NCBI RefSeq assembly: GCF_024679245.1
Contig: NC_090178.1
Coordinates: 45,021,072-45,085,071, forward strand
Source: Pseudorasbora parva
Taxonomy: Eukaryota; Chordata; Actinopteri; Cypriniformes; Gobionidae
Direction of reading: 5' to 3'
Length of the DNA: 64,000 bases
Shown here: piece by piece, positions 34,402 to 48,170 of the stretch
Numbering within the stretch: position 1 is the stretch's first letter
Layout: the number at the start of each line of letters is the position of its first letter
Position numbers and translations under genes: made by a program
The notes under the pieces: generated by a model
What the model saw: only the letters and a program-made list of their open reading frames with translations
The model's database searches: none
Told to the model about the DNA's origin: nothing

Positions 34402-37400
34402 AGGGGCCAAGCACCGAAGGTGCGGAGGCACCTATTGAAACCGTTGTCGCACTTTCTTCTTCCGCCATGGAGGTCTATGGCAGCCCATAGAACCGTTTGC
34501 GGGAAAGTTGTAACGATTTGACATTCTGATAGAGGGCAGTCCCAACATTAAATACACCAATTTTGGTGTCTCCAACTCAATCCCTCTAGCGCCACCACCT
34601 GTCCAAAGTTGCACTCATGTTTATGCTAATAACTTTTGAACCTTAAGGGCTAGAAACAAAATTCTTGTTTCCTCAGATTTCTGAGCTCCTGCCAATCCGA
34701 AAGCACCCTATGACGTCATTTCCGACATTATATGTTTCCCGCCATTTTGAATTTCCCCAAAATCCTACTTTTGCGAACTCGTCCTAGACTGTTCGTCTGA
34801 TTTGCACGAAAATTGAACCAGATCATCTGCAGCCAGTGTCGACAAAAAGTTATGGAATTCAAGTTGATTCGTCAAATCTTTTCCGTTAAACGCGCAAACA
34901 AATTTTACGTAGCGCTTGCAAAAACAGACGTATGGCTGTATCTCCGCAACGCTTTATCGTATTCAGACCAAACTTGGTACATGTTGGCACAAGCATGTCT
35001 TGAGGCAACCTGCTGCGTTTCGGCGCAGCGCCACCTACTGGCCCGGAGATAGGAAAAATGGCTATTTTTGCTTTTTTTTGCTGAACCGTTTGCCCAAAAA
35101 TCACAAAAGTGGTCTCGTCAGATTCGAGACGTCATGCCGAGTCAACTGATGTCCAATTTTACCATGTCGGCCATTTTGGCTGTCGGCCATCTTGAATTAT
35201 GTGCCAAAATGCTGTATTTTATGAACGCATGAACGGATTGTTACGGAACTCGGCATGGGTCATCACCACGATGCCCTGAAGTAGCCTGAGAAGTTTCGAA
35301 ACAGCGCCACCTAGTTGAGATTTTTTTTAAAAAGTGCTTATAACTTTGGGTGTGGTTGACTTATTTTCACGCGACTCATCTCCTTAGACTCCTGAATCGT
35401 TGCAGAGTCCAACGATACCACACTTGCCAGGTTTCGGCGTATGGTTTGTGCACCGTTGTAATTTAGCGCTTTAAGAAAATTAGCCGATATCTTCGAAACC
35501 ACTGGTCCGATCGAGACGAAACCAGCGGCAGAAGTTCGGAAACATAGGTCGCTAGGCACAGTCGTGAGGCCAAATCTCAAAATTTTGATAGTAAGGGGTA
35601 GTAAAATCCAATCAAAGTCAAGCGTCAGGCTGAAACCCTATTGGAACTGTTCATTTCCCCATGATGCATCATTTTCCAGCTAAAACTGCTCGGGCAGACC
35701 AAACCGTAAGTCGTAGAGACTTGAAACTTTCAGGGCTGGTAGTACTCACAACCACTGCAGACGTCACCGAAGCCCGCCCCGATCGGCCTGACGGGGGCGC
35801 TACAGCGATCAAAAGTGCGAAACGGCGACCAAAAGTACGAAACGGCTCATAACTCCTCAACCGTAAGGCTTAGCCTCGAGTGTCTTATATTGCTGGAATC
35901 CTTGGCTCGAGACGGACAAAATGCATATCTCGGATTTGCTCGCCCTTCAGGCGCCAATTTCGAGATATTTTAGGTTTTTTGTAAAACCTACTTTTGCAAA
36001 TTACTCCCAGCTTATTTGACTGATCGGAACCAAACCACTGCAGAAATGTTCTCTGGAGAGAGACTATCAATAATTATCAAAAAAAAAAAACATTTTGATT
36101 TATGGTTGCTAAGGGGAGCCAAAATGTTTGATGTGACCGGGACCTTATTTAATAAAATGGCTATAACTTGTGAACAGAACGAGATATTTCCACCAAATTA
36201 AGGTCACGTGTGAGTGAGGTCAGTCTGAGATCACATGAAAAAAATTGCAACGATTGATCACTTGGTGGCGCTATAACAGGGGAAAAACTCATGAAACTGG
36301 CAATATACGCACCCAAACATTAGTCAGATGAAAATGGGCATTCATTGTCTTTATCCTTGGTGCCATGATAGTCTATGAGGACAATGGCGTATCACAAACA
36401 AAGCATACTTCATTGGCGCAATGCCCTGAAGGAGCCTGAGAATTTTCAAGCCAGTGTTTTTCACAGTATTCACCTCATTAGACTCCTGAATCCTTGCCGA
36501 GTCCAATAATACCAAACATTCCTGGTTTCACCTTATGGTTTGTAAAAAGGTGTACTTTAGCACCTAAAAAACCTTTGCGAATGTAGGAAACAGTTAGTCC
36601 AATTAAAACAAAACCACAATAGGAAATTCTGAATACTTACATAGGTCAATAGCTAAACAATAATGACCAAAACAAAGCCAAAATTTTGGAAGAAAAAAAA
36701 AATCCAATCAATGCAGCCCATGCTCTCAAATATATTTTGCTATAACTTTAAAAGAAAATTAGATATTTACAACAAATTTGACATATATTTATGGACCCCT
36801 TTGAGGACACCTAAAAAAGCTATGATATTATATTTTTCCTTAGTTAATTTACCCATGAATGCTCTTTCCCATCTATGATCTAAGTTTATTTGTTTATTTG
36901 GATCCCCATTAGCCAATACCTAGGCAGTGACTACTCTTCCTGAGGTCCCAAAAAGTAAAAAATACAAAACTACATTGAAGCTGCAAGAGGAATAAAAGGG
37001 TCCTCGCAACTGTGCCACCACTACCTTGTGGTTGTAGGAACACAGAGCACGGTGGGCAATATGCATTTAAGTATATAAAAATAGGAGGACTATATCAATC
37101 ATTTGTATTTGCCACACTTCCTGCTACTGGGCTGTACTCTGATCAGAGGGTGGACCTGTGCCAGGACATGACCAATGCATCCCTGAAATGTCTGAAGAGA
37201 GTGTGTCAATTAAACTCTGCCCTGTAAATGCAGACTCGAGAAGACATCCTTATAAACCTGTCTCCGGCACGACAACTCCAATCTATCAAATTATCTTACG
37301 AATATCTATTTATCTAATATGACTTCTGAACTGTAATGTTGCCAGTTTAAAAGGTAAAAAATAATCATACACTGTTATACGCAAAATAATAATCATACAC

Positions 37401-39170
37401 TGTTTGTTCGTCGGCCAGAGGAGAACTGGCACCCCGACTTAGCCTGGTTTCTCCCAAGATTTTTTTATCTCCATCCTGGCCCTGAAGGAATTTTGGTTCC
37501 TTGCCACCGTTGCCTTTGGCTTGGCTTGCTCAGTTGGGGACACCTAAATTTCAACTATATTACTGATCTGCCCGCATTGACACTACATGATAATTGAAAT
37601 TAGCTGGATGACATCACCATTTTCAACAGAGCAGTTGTACAAAATCTGTTGCATTATTTTCCTGTTAAAACTGTGAAGCTGCTTTGAAACTGGACTAGTT
37701 AAAAGTGCTATATAAATAAAGGTGACTTGACCAGCTAGTGGCACTATGAATAACTAAAATTTTGCCGAAACATCAGACTTTGTCAGGATACCACGGACAC
37801 GAAGTTCAACAAAACTCAAGATCTTTGAAATGTAACATCATTAAGTCTATTAACTATTAGACTGACCAAATATGATGTTGTTTTGGTTCAATCTTAATTA
37901 GTAGTTAATCACAGTTTACTCTTGCCCACAGGTGACAATATAACTGACTAAATATTGACATGTAGACCACCATCAGTGCTCGGGCCCTAATTAAATCTAC
38001 AACAATAAAATGAAACATACAAATCCCATTAAATGTCCCTTCCTTTTAAAACTCATTTTACTTCTTAAAATATGTAATATCTAATAGTAGTTCATTGTAT
38101 ATTTTCATTCCGATCGAGACGAAACCAGCGCCGGAAGTTCGGAAACATAGGTCGATAGCTATACACTAATTCCCAAATGTCAAAATATTGATAGTAAGGG
38201 GTAGTAAAATCCAATCAAAGTCAGGTTTCAGTCATTTTTTACGTGTTTTTTTCATACAACTGTTTATAACTCCAAAACAAAATGAGATATTTTCACCAAA
38301 CTCGACACACATATGTATGGGCTCACTCTGAGGACATATAAAAAATGGTGAGATTGTGCCTCTTGGTGGCGCTATAATAGAACAAAACATGAAATTCCCA
38401 TTGACTTCAATGCAGTATTAGGGTATAAAATGCATATGCTATACTTTACGAATGCATTAGTGTATAATTACAAAACTCAGTATGTGTCTTCCGCTCTATG
38501 TCCTGAAGGTACTCAAAAAGTTTTCGGGCAACGCCACCTTGTATAAAAGTTGTAATAAAGTGTACAAAAATGCTAATAACTTTTGATTAAATTAGCCTAT
38601 TGCAATGAGACTGGTTATAAATCATTCTATGGCTCATGCCGAGAATATAGATACCAATTTTTCCCATATTTGGCAAACCTCTCTCCCCTCTATCTTGTTA
38701 TTGGTTAAAAACCTACTTTTTCAAACTCGTCCTCGACCGTTTGTCCAATTTTCACCAGAATTAAATCGTATTGTCTTCAGACCATGTGAACAAATAATTA
38801 TGGATTTTGTGTTGATAGACAAAACAGTTGTCATATACCACAGCAACGCAGTTGAGCTCTGATGCAAAAATGACTCTTGAGGCTGTATCTCTGCAATGCT
38901 TTGACATATTGACACCAAACTTTGCATGTGTCATTGTCTCCTCAATCTGACTACACCACATCAGTTTCGTAACAGTGCCACCTATTGGTCGAAAATGATA
39001 AACCATTAAATCATTATTATTGACTGTATTTAAAATTGTACTGCTTTTTTGCCTAAAATCAACTTAATAATTCTTTAATGGCTCATTGTTGCAGTTGGTT
39101 TGACACTTCCAGTCATGCTGGCATGTCTTGTCTTCTTCTTTGCGCTTGGCCCCGACAATTGCTGCTTGTT
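34402..39170 (+). repeat. Array unit 8, composite; duplicate of unit 3
   Basis: Same layout as unit 3 at a spacing of about 14,560 bp, including the abrupt change to ATGCATATCTCGG near 35,921 and the same dispersed repeats. Point differences and small indels are scattered (for example GGACACGAAGTTC near 37,796 versus GGACATGTTC near 23,235). The tail is clipped at GCTGCTTG before the next head. CTCF-core match at 35,028-35,041. Confidence 0.85.
37405..37735 (+). repeat. Retroelement 3'-end-like dispersed repeat in unit 8
   Basis: Counterpart of the copy at 22,845-23,175, ending AAGTGCTATATAAATAAAGG. It was carried along by the duplication of the composite unit. Confidence 0.55.
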
Positions 39171-39344
39171 AGGGGCCAAGCACCGAAGGTGCGGAGGCAC
39201 CTATTGAAACCGTTAGCGTTCTTATTAGGGGCCAAGCACCGAAGGTGCGGAGGCACCTATTGAAATTGTTAGTGTTCCTATTATTAGGGGCCAAGCACCG
39301 AAGGTGCGGAGGCACCTATTGAAATCGTTAGTGTTCCTATTATT
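39171..39344 (+). repeat. Three extra solo heads (56-59-bp period)
   Basis: Heads at 39,171, 39,227 and 39,286, then the head of unit 9 at 39,345. The inter-head sequence is CGTTAGCGTTC after the first and GTTAGTGTTCC after the others, so both the A-style and D-style head variants sit side by side. Confidence 0.95.
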
Positions 39345-41558
39345 AGGGGCCAAGCACCGAAGGTGCGGAGGCACCTATTGAAATCGTTAGTGTTCCTATT
39401 ATTATTATTCTGCTTCTTCTTCTTCTTCTTCTTCTTTTTCCGCCATAGGAGTCTCTGGCAGCCCATAGAACCGTATGGTAAAAAGTTGTGAAATTTGGCA
39501 CACTCATAGAGGCCAGTCTGAGCTGTCACTATAGCAAATTTGGTGCCTCTAACTCAATCTCTCTAGCGCCACCACCTGTCCAAAGTTTCACTCATATTTA
39601 TGCTTATAACTTTTGACCCCTAAGGGCTAGAAACAAAATTCTTTTTTCATCGGATTCCTTGGCTCAAGCCGATTCGATTTCACCCTATGATGTCATTTTC
39701 CGGTATGCAAATTTTCCCGCCATTTTGAATTTTCTGAAAAACCTACTTTTTCTAACTCCTCCTAGGCCGTTGCTCCGATTTTCATGAAAATTGAAACAGA
39801 TCATCTTCATAGCTTGCTGACAAAAAGTTATGGAATTTAAGTTGATTCGTCCAATCGTTTTCAATAAACGCACAAACAAATTTTACATAGAGGTTGCAAA
39901 AACACACTAAAGGCTATATCTCCACAACGCTTTATCGTATTCAAACCAAACTTGGTACATGTCATCACAAGCATGACCTGAAGCAACATGCAGCGTTTCG
40001 GCGCAGCGCCACCTACTGGTCCGGAGATACGAAAAATGCATATTTTGGCTTATAACTTCTGAACCGTTTATCCAAAAATCATAAAATTGGTCTCATTAGA
40101 TTCAGGGCGTCATGCCGAGTCGACTGATATCCAATTTTACCATGTCGGCCATTTTGGATGTCGGCCATTTTGAATTATGTGCAAAAATGCTGTATTTTAT
40201 GAACGCATGAACGGATTGTTACGAAACTTGGTATGGGTCATCACCACGATGCCCTGAAGTAGCCTGAGAAGTTTCGAAACAGCGCCACCTAGTGGATAAT
40301 TCTTTTTTTTCAAACGCTTATAACTTTGGGTGTGAGTGAAAAATTTTGATGGGAGTAGCTTTTTTGGGCTCCTGAATCCTTGCCGAGTCCAACGATACAA
40401 GACATGCCCAGTTTCGGCATATGGTTTGCGCAGCGTTGTAATTTAGCGCTTAAAAAACATTTGCTGATATCTTCAAAACCGCTAGTCCGATCGAGACGAA
40501 ACCAGCCTCAGAAGTTCGGAAACATAGGTCGATAGCTATACGCTAATGCCCAAATGTCAAAATATTGATAGTAAGGGGTAGTAAAATCCAATCAAAGTCA
40601 GGTGTCAGTCATTTTTTACGTGTTTTTTCATATAAATGTCTATAACTCCAAAACAAAATGAAATATTTTCACCAAACTTGACACACATATGTATGGGCTC
40701 ACTACGAGGACACATAAAAAAATTGGTGGGATTGTGCCTCTTGGTGGCGCTATAATAAAACAAAACATGAAATTCCCATTGACTTCAATGCAGTATTACG
40801 GTTTAAAATGCTAATGCTATAATTTAAGAATGCACTAGTGTATCATTACAAAACTCGGTATGTGTCTTCCGCTCTATGTCCCGAAGATATTCAAAAAGTT
40901 TCGGGGCAGCGCCACCTTGTGGTCAAAAGTTGTAATAAAATGTACAAAAATGCTAATAACTTTTGATTAAATTAGCCTATTGTAATGAGACTGGTCATAA
41001 TACATTCATTGGCTCATGCCGAGAAGATAGATACCAATTTTGCCATATTTTGCAAACATATCTGTGCTCCATCTTGTTATTTGTTAAAAATCTACTTTTT
41101 CAAACTCATCCTAGACCGTTTGTCCGATTTTCACCAAAATTGATCCGTATCGTCTTCAGACCATGCTGACAAATAGTTATGGATTTCGGATTGATAGACA
41201 AAACAGTTTTCATATACCACTGCAACAGAGTTGAGCCATGATGCAAAAATTACTCTTGAGGCTGTATCTCTGCAATGCTTTGACATATTGACACCAAACT
41301 TTGCATGTGTCATTGTCATCTCAATCTGACTAAACCACATCAGTTTCGTAACAGTGACACCTATTGGTCGAAAGTGATAAACCATTAAACCATTATTATT
41401 GACTGTATTTAAAATTTGACTGCTATTTTGCCTAAAATCAACTTAATAGGTCCTTAATGGCTCATTGTTGCAGTTGGCTTGAGACTTCCAGCCATGCTGG
41501 CATGTCTTGTCTTCTTCTTTGCGCTTGGCCCCGATAATGGCTGCTTGCAGCTATATTT
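39345..41558 (+). repeat. Array unit 9, subfamily D
   Basis: Complete D unit. It alone among D units keeps GCGCCACCTACTGG (40,006-40,019), where the others read CTACCTG. It also has GCGCCACCTAGTGG at 40,282-40,295, so two CTCF-core matches lie 276 bp apart. Confidence 0.9.
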
Positions 41559-43697
41559 ATTATTATTATTATTATTCTTCTTCCGCTCACAAGTCAATGA
41601 CAGCCCATAGAACCGCTCGCGGGAACATGATGAAATCTGGCACACATATAAAGGACAGTCACAACTGTCAATATAGCAAATTTTGAGTCTCTAACTCAAT
41701 CCCTCTAGCGCCACCAACTGTCCAAAGTAGCGCTCATGTTTATGCTAATAACTCTTGAACTAAAAGGGCTAGAAACAAAATCCAAATTGTCTCTGACTCC
41801 TTGGCTCAAGCCGATTCGATTGCACCCTATGACGTCGTTTTGCGTCATAATAATTACCCGCCATTTTTAATTTTCCAAAAAAACTACTTTTTCAAACTTG
41901 TCCTAGACGGTTCGTCTGATTTGCACGAAAATTGAACCAGATCATCTTCAGACCATGGTGACAAAAAGTTATGGAATTCAAGTTGATTCTTCAAATCGTT
42001 TACGATACATGTGCGAACAAATTTTACGTAGAGGTTGCAAAAGCACACCAAAGGCCATATCTCTGCAACGCTTTATCGTATTCAAACCAAACTTGGTAAA
42101 TGTTATCACAAGCATGACCTGAGGCAATATGCAGCGTTTCGGCACAGTGCACCCTACTGGTCCGGAGATACAAAAAAGGGCTATTTTGGCTTATAACTTC
42201 TAAACCATTTATCCAAAAATCATAAAATGTATCTCCTTAGATACGGGGAGTCATGTCGAGTCAACTGATATCCAAGTTTACTAGGTCTGCCTTTTTGGCT
42301 GTCGGCCATTTTGATTTATGTGCTAAAATGCTGTATTTTATGAACCCATGAACGGATTGTTACGAAACTTGGTATGGGTCATCAGCACGATGCCCTGAAG
42401 TAGCCTGAGAAGTTTCGAAACAGCGCCACCTAGTGGATAATTTTTTTTCCCAAATGCTTATAACTTTGGCTGTGGTTGACATATTTGGATGGGAGTAACT
42501 TTTTTTGTCTTCTGAATCCTTGCCGAGTCCAATGATACCAGACTTGCCAGGTTTCGGCAAATGGTTTGCGCAGCGTTGTAATTTAGTTCTTAAAAAACAT
42601 TAGCTGATATCTTCAAAACCGCTAGTCCGATCGAGACGAAACCAGCCTCAGAAGTTCGGAAACATAGGTCGATAGCCAAACGATAATGCCCAAATCTCAA
42701 AATATTGATAGTAAGGGGTAGTAAAATCCAATCAAAGTCAGGTGTCAGTCATTTTTTACGTGTTTTTTCATGTAAATGTTTATAACTCCAAAACAAAATG
42801 AGATATTTTCACCAAACTCGACACGTATATGTATGGGCTCATTCTGAGGACAAATTAAAAAAATGGTGGTATTGTGCCTCTTGGTGGGGCTATAATAGAA
42901 CAAAACATGAAATTCCCATTGACTTCAATGCAGTATTATGGTTTAAAATGCTAATGTTATACTTTACGAATGCATTAGTGTATCATTACAAAACTCGGTA
43001 TGTGTCTTCTGCTCCATGCCCTGAAGGTACTCAAAAAGTTTTCGGGCAGCGCCACCTTGTGGTCAAAAGTTGTAATAAGGTGTACAAAATGCTAATAACT
43101 TTTGATTTAATTAGTCTATTGCAATGAGACTGGTCACATTCAATGGCTCCTGCCGAGATCATAGATACCAATATTGTCCATATTTGACAAACCTCTCTAC
43201 CCTCTATCTTGTTATTGGTTAAAAACACACTTTTTCAAACTCGTCCTAGACCGTTTGTCCGATTTTCACCAAAATTGAATCGTATCGTCTCCAGACCATG
43301 TGAACAAATAGTTATGGATTTCGTGTTGATAGACAAAACAGTTGTCATATACCACTGCAACAAAGTTGAGCTATGATGCAAAAATGACTCTTGAGGCTGT
43401 ATCTCATGCAAAGTTTGGTGTCAATATGTCAAAGCATTGCAGTGTCATTTCCACCTCAGTTTGATTACACCACATCAGTTTCGTAACAGTGCCACCTTTT
43501 GGTCGAAAATGATAAACCATTAAATCATTATTATTGAATGCATTTAAAATTGTACTGCTTTTTTGCCTAAAATCAACTTAATAAGTCTTTAATGGCTCAT
43601 TGTTGCAGTTGGTCTTATACTCCTAGCTAGCTATGCTGGCATGTCTTAGGGTCTTCATTTCGCTTGGCCCCGACAATTGCTGCTTGCAGCTATATTT
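41559..43697 (+). repeat. Array unit 10, subfamily C, headless, with a micro-inversion
   Basis: Starts directly after the (TTA)n of unit 9 with CTTCTTCCGCTCACAAGTC and has no head. It contains a 37-bp inverted segment at 43,406-43,442 relative to all sister units. The tail is C-type. CTCF-core match at 42,423-42,436. Confidence 0.9.
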
Positions 43698-45839
43698 CTG
43701 CTTCTTCTTCTTCTTCTTCTTCCGCCATAGGAGTCTCTGGCAGCCCATAGAACCGTATGGTAAAAAGTTGTGAAATTTGGCACACTCATAGAGGCCAGTC
43801 TGAGCTGTCACTATAGCAAATTTGGTGCCTCTAACTCAATCCCTCTAGCGCCACCACCTGTCCAAAGTTTCACTCATATTTATGCTTATAACTTTTGACC
43901 CCTAAGGGCTAGAAACAAAATTCTTTTTTCATCGGATTCCTTGGCTCAAGCCGATTCGATTTCACCCTATGATGTCATTTTCCGGTATGCAAATTTTCCC
44001 GCCATTTTGAATTTTCTGAAAAACCTACTTTTTCGAACTCCTCCTAGGCCGTTGCTCCGATTTTCACGAAAATTGAAACAGATCATCTTCAGAGCATGTT
44101 GACAAAAAGTTATGGAATTCAAGTTGATTCGTCCAATCGTTTTCAATAAACGCACAAACAAATTTTACGTGGAGGTTGCAAAAACACACTAAAGGCTATA
44201 TCTCCGCAACGCTTTATCGTATTCAAACCAACCTTGGTACATGTCATCACAAGCATGACTTGAAGCAACATGCAGCGTTTCGGCGCAGCGCCACCTACCT
44301 GTCCGGAGATACGAAAAATGCCTATTTTGGCTTATAACTTCTGAACCGTTTATCCAAAAATCATAAAATTGGTCTCATTAGATTCAGGGCGTCATGCCGA
44401 GTCGACTGATATCCAATTTTACCATGTCGGCCATTTTGGATGTCGGCCATTTTGAATTATGTGCAAAAATGCTGTATTTTATGAACGCATGAACAGATTG
44501 TTATGAAACTTGGTATGGGTCATCACCACGATGCCCTGAAGTAGCCTGAGAAGTTTCGAAACAGCGCCACCTAGTGGAGAATTTTTTTTTTCAAACGCTT
44601 ATAACTTTGGGTGTGGTTGACATATTTTGATGGGAGTGTGTTTTTTGGTCTCCTGAATCCTTGCCGACTCCAACGATACCAGACTTGCCAGGTTTCGGCA
44701 TATGGTTTGCGCAGAGTTGTAATTTAGTGCTTAAAAAACATTTGCTGATATCTTCGAAACCGCTAGTCCGATCGAGACGAAACCAGCCTCAGAAGTTCGG
44801 AAACATAGGTCGATAGCTATACGCTAATGCCCAAATCTCAAAATATTGATAGTAAGGGGTAGTAAAATCCAATCAAAGTCAGGTGTCAGTCCTTTTTTAC
44901 GTGTTTTTTCATATAAATGTCTATAACTCCAAAACAAAATGAGATATTTTCACCAAACTTGACACACATATGTATGGGCTCACTATGAGGACACATAAAA
45001 AAATTGGTGGGATTGTGCCTCTTGGTGGCGCTATAATAAAACAAAACATGAAATTCCCATTGACTTCAATGCAGTATTATGGTTTAAAATGCTAATGCTA
45101 TAATTTAAGAATGCATTAGCGTATCGTTACAAAACTCGGTATGTGTCTTCCGCTCCATGTCCTGAAGATACTCAAAAAGTTTCGGGGTAGCGCCACCTTG
45201 TGGTCAAAAGTTGTAATAAAATGTACAGAAATGCGAATAACTTTTGATTAAATTAACCCATTGTAATGAAACTGGTCATAATACAGTCAATGGCTCATGC
45301 CGAGAACATGGATACCAATTGTGCCATATTTTGCAAACCTATCTGTCCTCCGTCTTGTTATTTGTTAAAAACCTACTTTTTCAAACTCATCCTAGACCGT
45401 TTGTCCGATTTTCACCAAAATTGATCCGTATCGTCTTCAGACCATGCTGACAAATAGTTATGGATTTCGGATTGATAGACAAAACAGTTTTCATATACCA
45501 CTGCAACAGAGTTGAGCCATGATGCAAAAATTACTCTTGAGGCTGTATCTCTGCAATGCTTTGACATATTGACACCAAACTTTGCATGTGTCATTGTCAT
45601 CTCAATCTGACTAAACCACATCAGTTTCGTAACAGTGACACCTATTGGTCGAAAGTGATAAATCATTAAACCATTATTATTGACTGTATTTAAAATTTGA
45701 CTGCTATTTTGCCTAAAATCAACTTAATAGGTCCTTAATGGCTCATTGTTGCAGTTGGCTTGAGACTTCCAGCCATGCTGGCATGTCTTGTCTTCTTCTT
45801 TGCGCTTGGCCCCGATAATGGCTGCTTGCAGCTATATTT
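43698..45839 (+). repeat. Array unit 11, subfamily D, headless
   Basis: Joined to unit 10 by a CTT microsatellite with no head. Complete D tail. CTCF-core match at 44,564-44,577. Confidence 0.9.
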
Positions 45840-45957
45840 AGGGGCCAAGCACCGAAGGTGCGGAGGCACCTATTGAAATCGTTAGTGTTCCTATTATTAG
45901 GGGCCAAGCACCGAAGGTGCGGAGGCACCTATTGAAATCGTTAGTGTTCCTATTATT
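45840..45957 (+). repeat. Two extra solo heads (59-bp period)
   Basis: Heads at 45,840 and 45,899, followed by the head of unit 12 at 45,958. Spacer sequence AAATCGTTAGTGTTCC plus TATTATT. Confidence 0.95.
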
Positions 45958-48170
45958 AGGGGCCAAGCACCGAAGGTGCGGAGGCACCTATTGAAATTGT
46001 TAGTGTTCCTATTATTATTATTCTGCTTCTTCTTCTTCTTTTTCTTTTTCTTCCGCCATAGGAGTCTCTGGCAGCCCATAGAACCGTATGGTAAAAAGTT
46101 GTGAAATTTGGCACACTCATAGAGGCCAGTCTGAGCTGTCACTATAGCAAATTTGGTGCCTCTAACTCAATCCCTCTAGCGCCACCACCTGTCCAAAGTT
46201 TCACTCATATTTATGCTTATAACTTTTGACCCCTAAGGGCTAGAAACAAAATTCTTTTTTCATCGGATTCCTTGGCTCAAGCCGATTCGATTTCACCCTA
46301 TGATGTCATTTTCCGGTATGCAAATTTTCCCGCCATTTTGAATTTTCTGAAAAACCTACTTTTTCGAACTCCTCCTAGGCCGTTGCTCCGATTTTCACGA
46401 AAATTGAAACAGATCATCTTCAGAGCATGTTGACAAAAAGTTATGGAATTCAAGTTGATTCGTCCAATCGTTTCCAATAAACGCACAAACAAATTTTACG
46501 TGGAGGTTGCAAAAACACACTAAAGGCTATATCTCCGCAACGCTTTATCGTATTCAAACCAACCTTGGTACATGTCATCACAAGCATGACTTGAAGCAAC
46601 ATGCAGCGTTTCGGCGCAGCGCCACCTACCTGTCCGGAGATACGAAAAATGCCTATTTTGGCTTATAACTTCTGAACCGTTTATCCAAAAATCATAAAAT
46701 TGGTCTCATTAGATTCAGGGCGTCATGCCGAGTCGACTGATATCCAATTTTACCATGTCGGCCATTTTGGATGTCGGCCATTTTGAATTATGTGCAAAAA
46801 TGCTGTATTTTATGAACGCATGAACAGATTGTTATGAAACTTGGTATGGGTCATCACCACGATGCCCTGAAGTAGCCTGAGAAGTTTCGAAACAGCGCCA
46901 CCTAGTGGAGAATTTTTTTTTTCAAACGCTTATAACTTTGGGTGTGGTTGACATATTTTGATGGGAGTGTGTTTTTTGGTCTCCTGAATCCTTGCCGACT
47001 CCAACGATACCAGACTTGCCAGGTTTCGGCATATGGTTTGCGCAGAGTTGTAATTTAGTGCTTAAAAAACATTTGCTGATATCTTCGAAACCGCTAGTCC
47101 GATCGAGACGAAACCAGCCTCAGAAGTTCGGAAACATAGGTCGATAGCTATACGCTAATGCCCAAATCTCAAAATATTGATAGTAAGGGGTAGTAAAATC
47201 CAATCAAAGTCAGGTGTCAGTCCTTTTTTACGTGTTTTTTCATATAAATGTCTATAACTCCAAAACAAAATGAGATATTTTCACCAAACTTGACACACAT
47301 ATGTATGGGCTCACTATGAGGACACATAAAAAAATTGGTGGGATTGTGCCTCTTGGTGGCGCTATAATAAAACAAAACATGAAATTCCCATTGACTTCAA
47401 TGCAGTATTATGGTTTAAAATGCTAATGCTATAATTTAAGAATGCATTAGCGTATCGTTACAAAACTCGGTATGTGTCTTCCGCTCCATGTCCTGAAGAT
47501 ACTCAAAAAGTTTCGGGGTAGCGCCACCTTGTGGTCAAAAGTTGTAATAAAATGTACAGAAATGCGAATAACTTTTGATTAAATTAACCCATTGTAATGA
47601 AACTGGTCATAATACAGTCAATGGCTCATGCCGAGAACATGGATACCAATTGTGCCATATTTTGCAAACCTATCTGTCCTCCGTCTTGTTATTTGTTAAA
47701 AACCTACTTTTTCAAACTCATCCTAGACCGTTTGTCCGATTTTCACCAAAATTGATCCGTATCGTCTTCAGACCATGCTGACAAATAGTTATGGATTTCG
47801 GATTGATAGACAAAACAGTTTTCATATACCACTGCAACAGAGTTGAGCCATGATGCAAAAATTACTCTTGAGGCTGTATCTCTGCAATGCTTTGACATAT
47901 TGACACCAAACTTTGCATGTGTCATTGTCATCTCAATCTGACTAAACCACATCAGTTTCGTAACAGTGACACCTATTGGTCGAAAGTGATAAACCATTAA
48001 ACCATTATTATTGACTGTATTTAAAATTTGACTGCTATTTTGCCTAAAATCAACTTAATAGGTCCTTAATGGCTCATTGTTGCAGTTGGCTTGAGACTTC
48101 CAGCCATGCTGGCATGTCTTGTCTTCTTCTTTGCGCTTGGCCCCGATAATGGCTGCTTGCAGCTATATTT
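45958..48170 (+). repeat. Array unit 12, subfamily D
   Basis: Shares with unit 15 a private variant (AATCGTTTCCAATAAACG near 46,467, where other units have TTTTC) and the same irregular CTT/CTTTTT tract, marking a larger duplication. CTCF-core match at 46,895-46,908. Confidence 0.9.

Noticed and set aside
39171..39380. The stacked 36-bp heads with about 23-bp spacers resemble a CRISPR array
   Set aside because: The spacers are nearly identical to each other, no cas genes exist, and the surroundings are eukaryotic transposons. These are array heads separated by TTA-bearing linkers.
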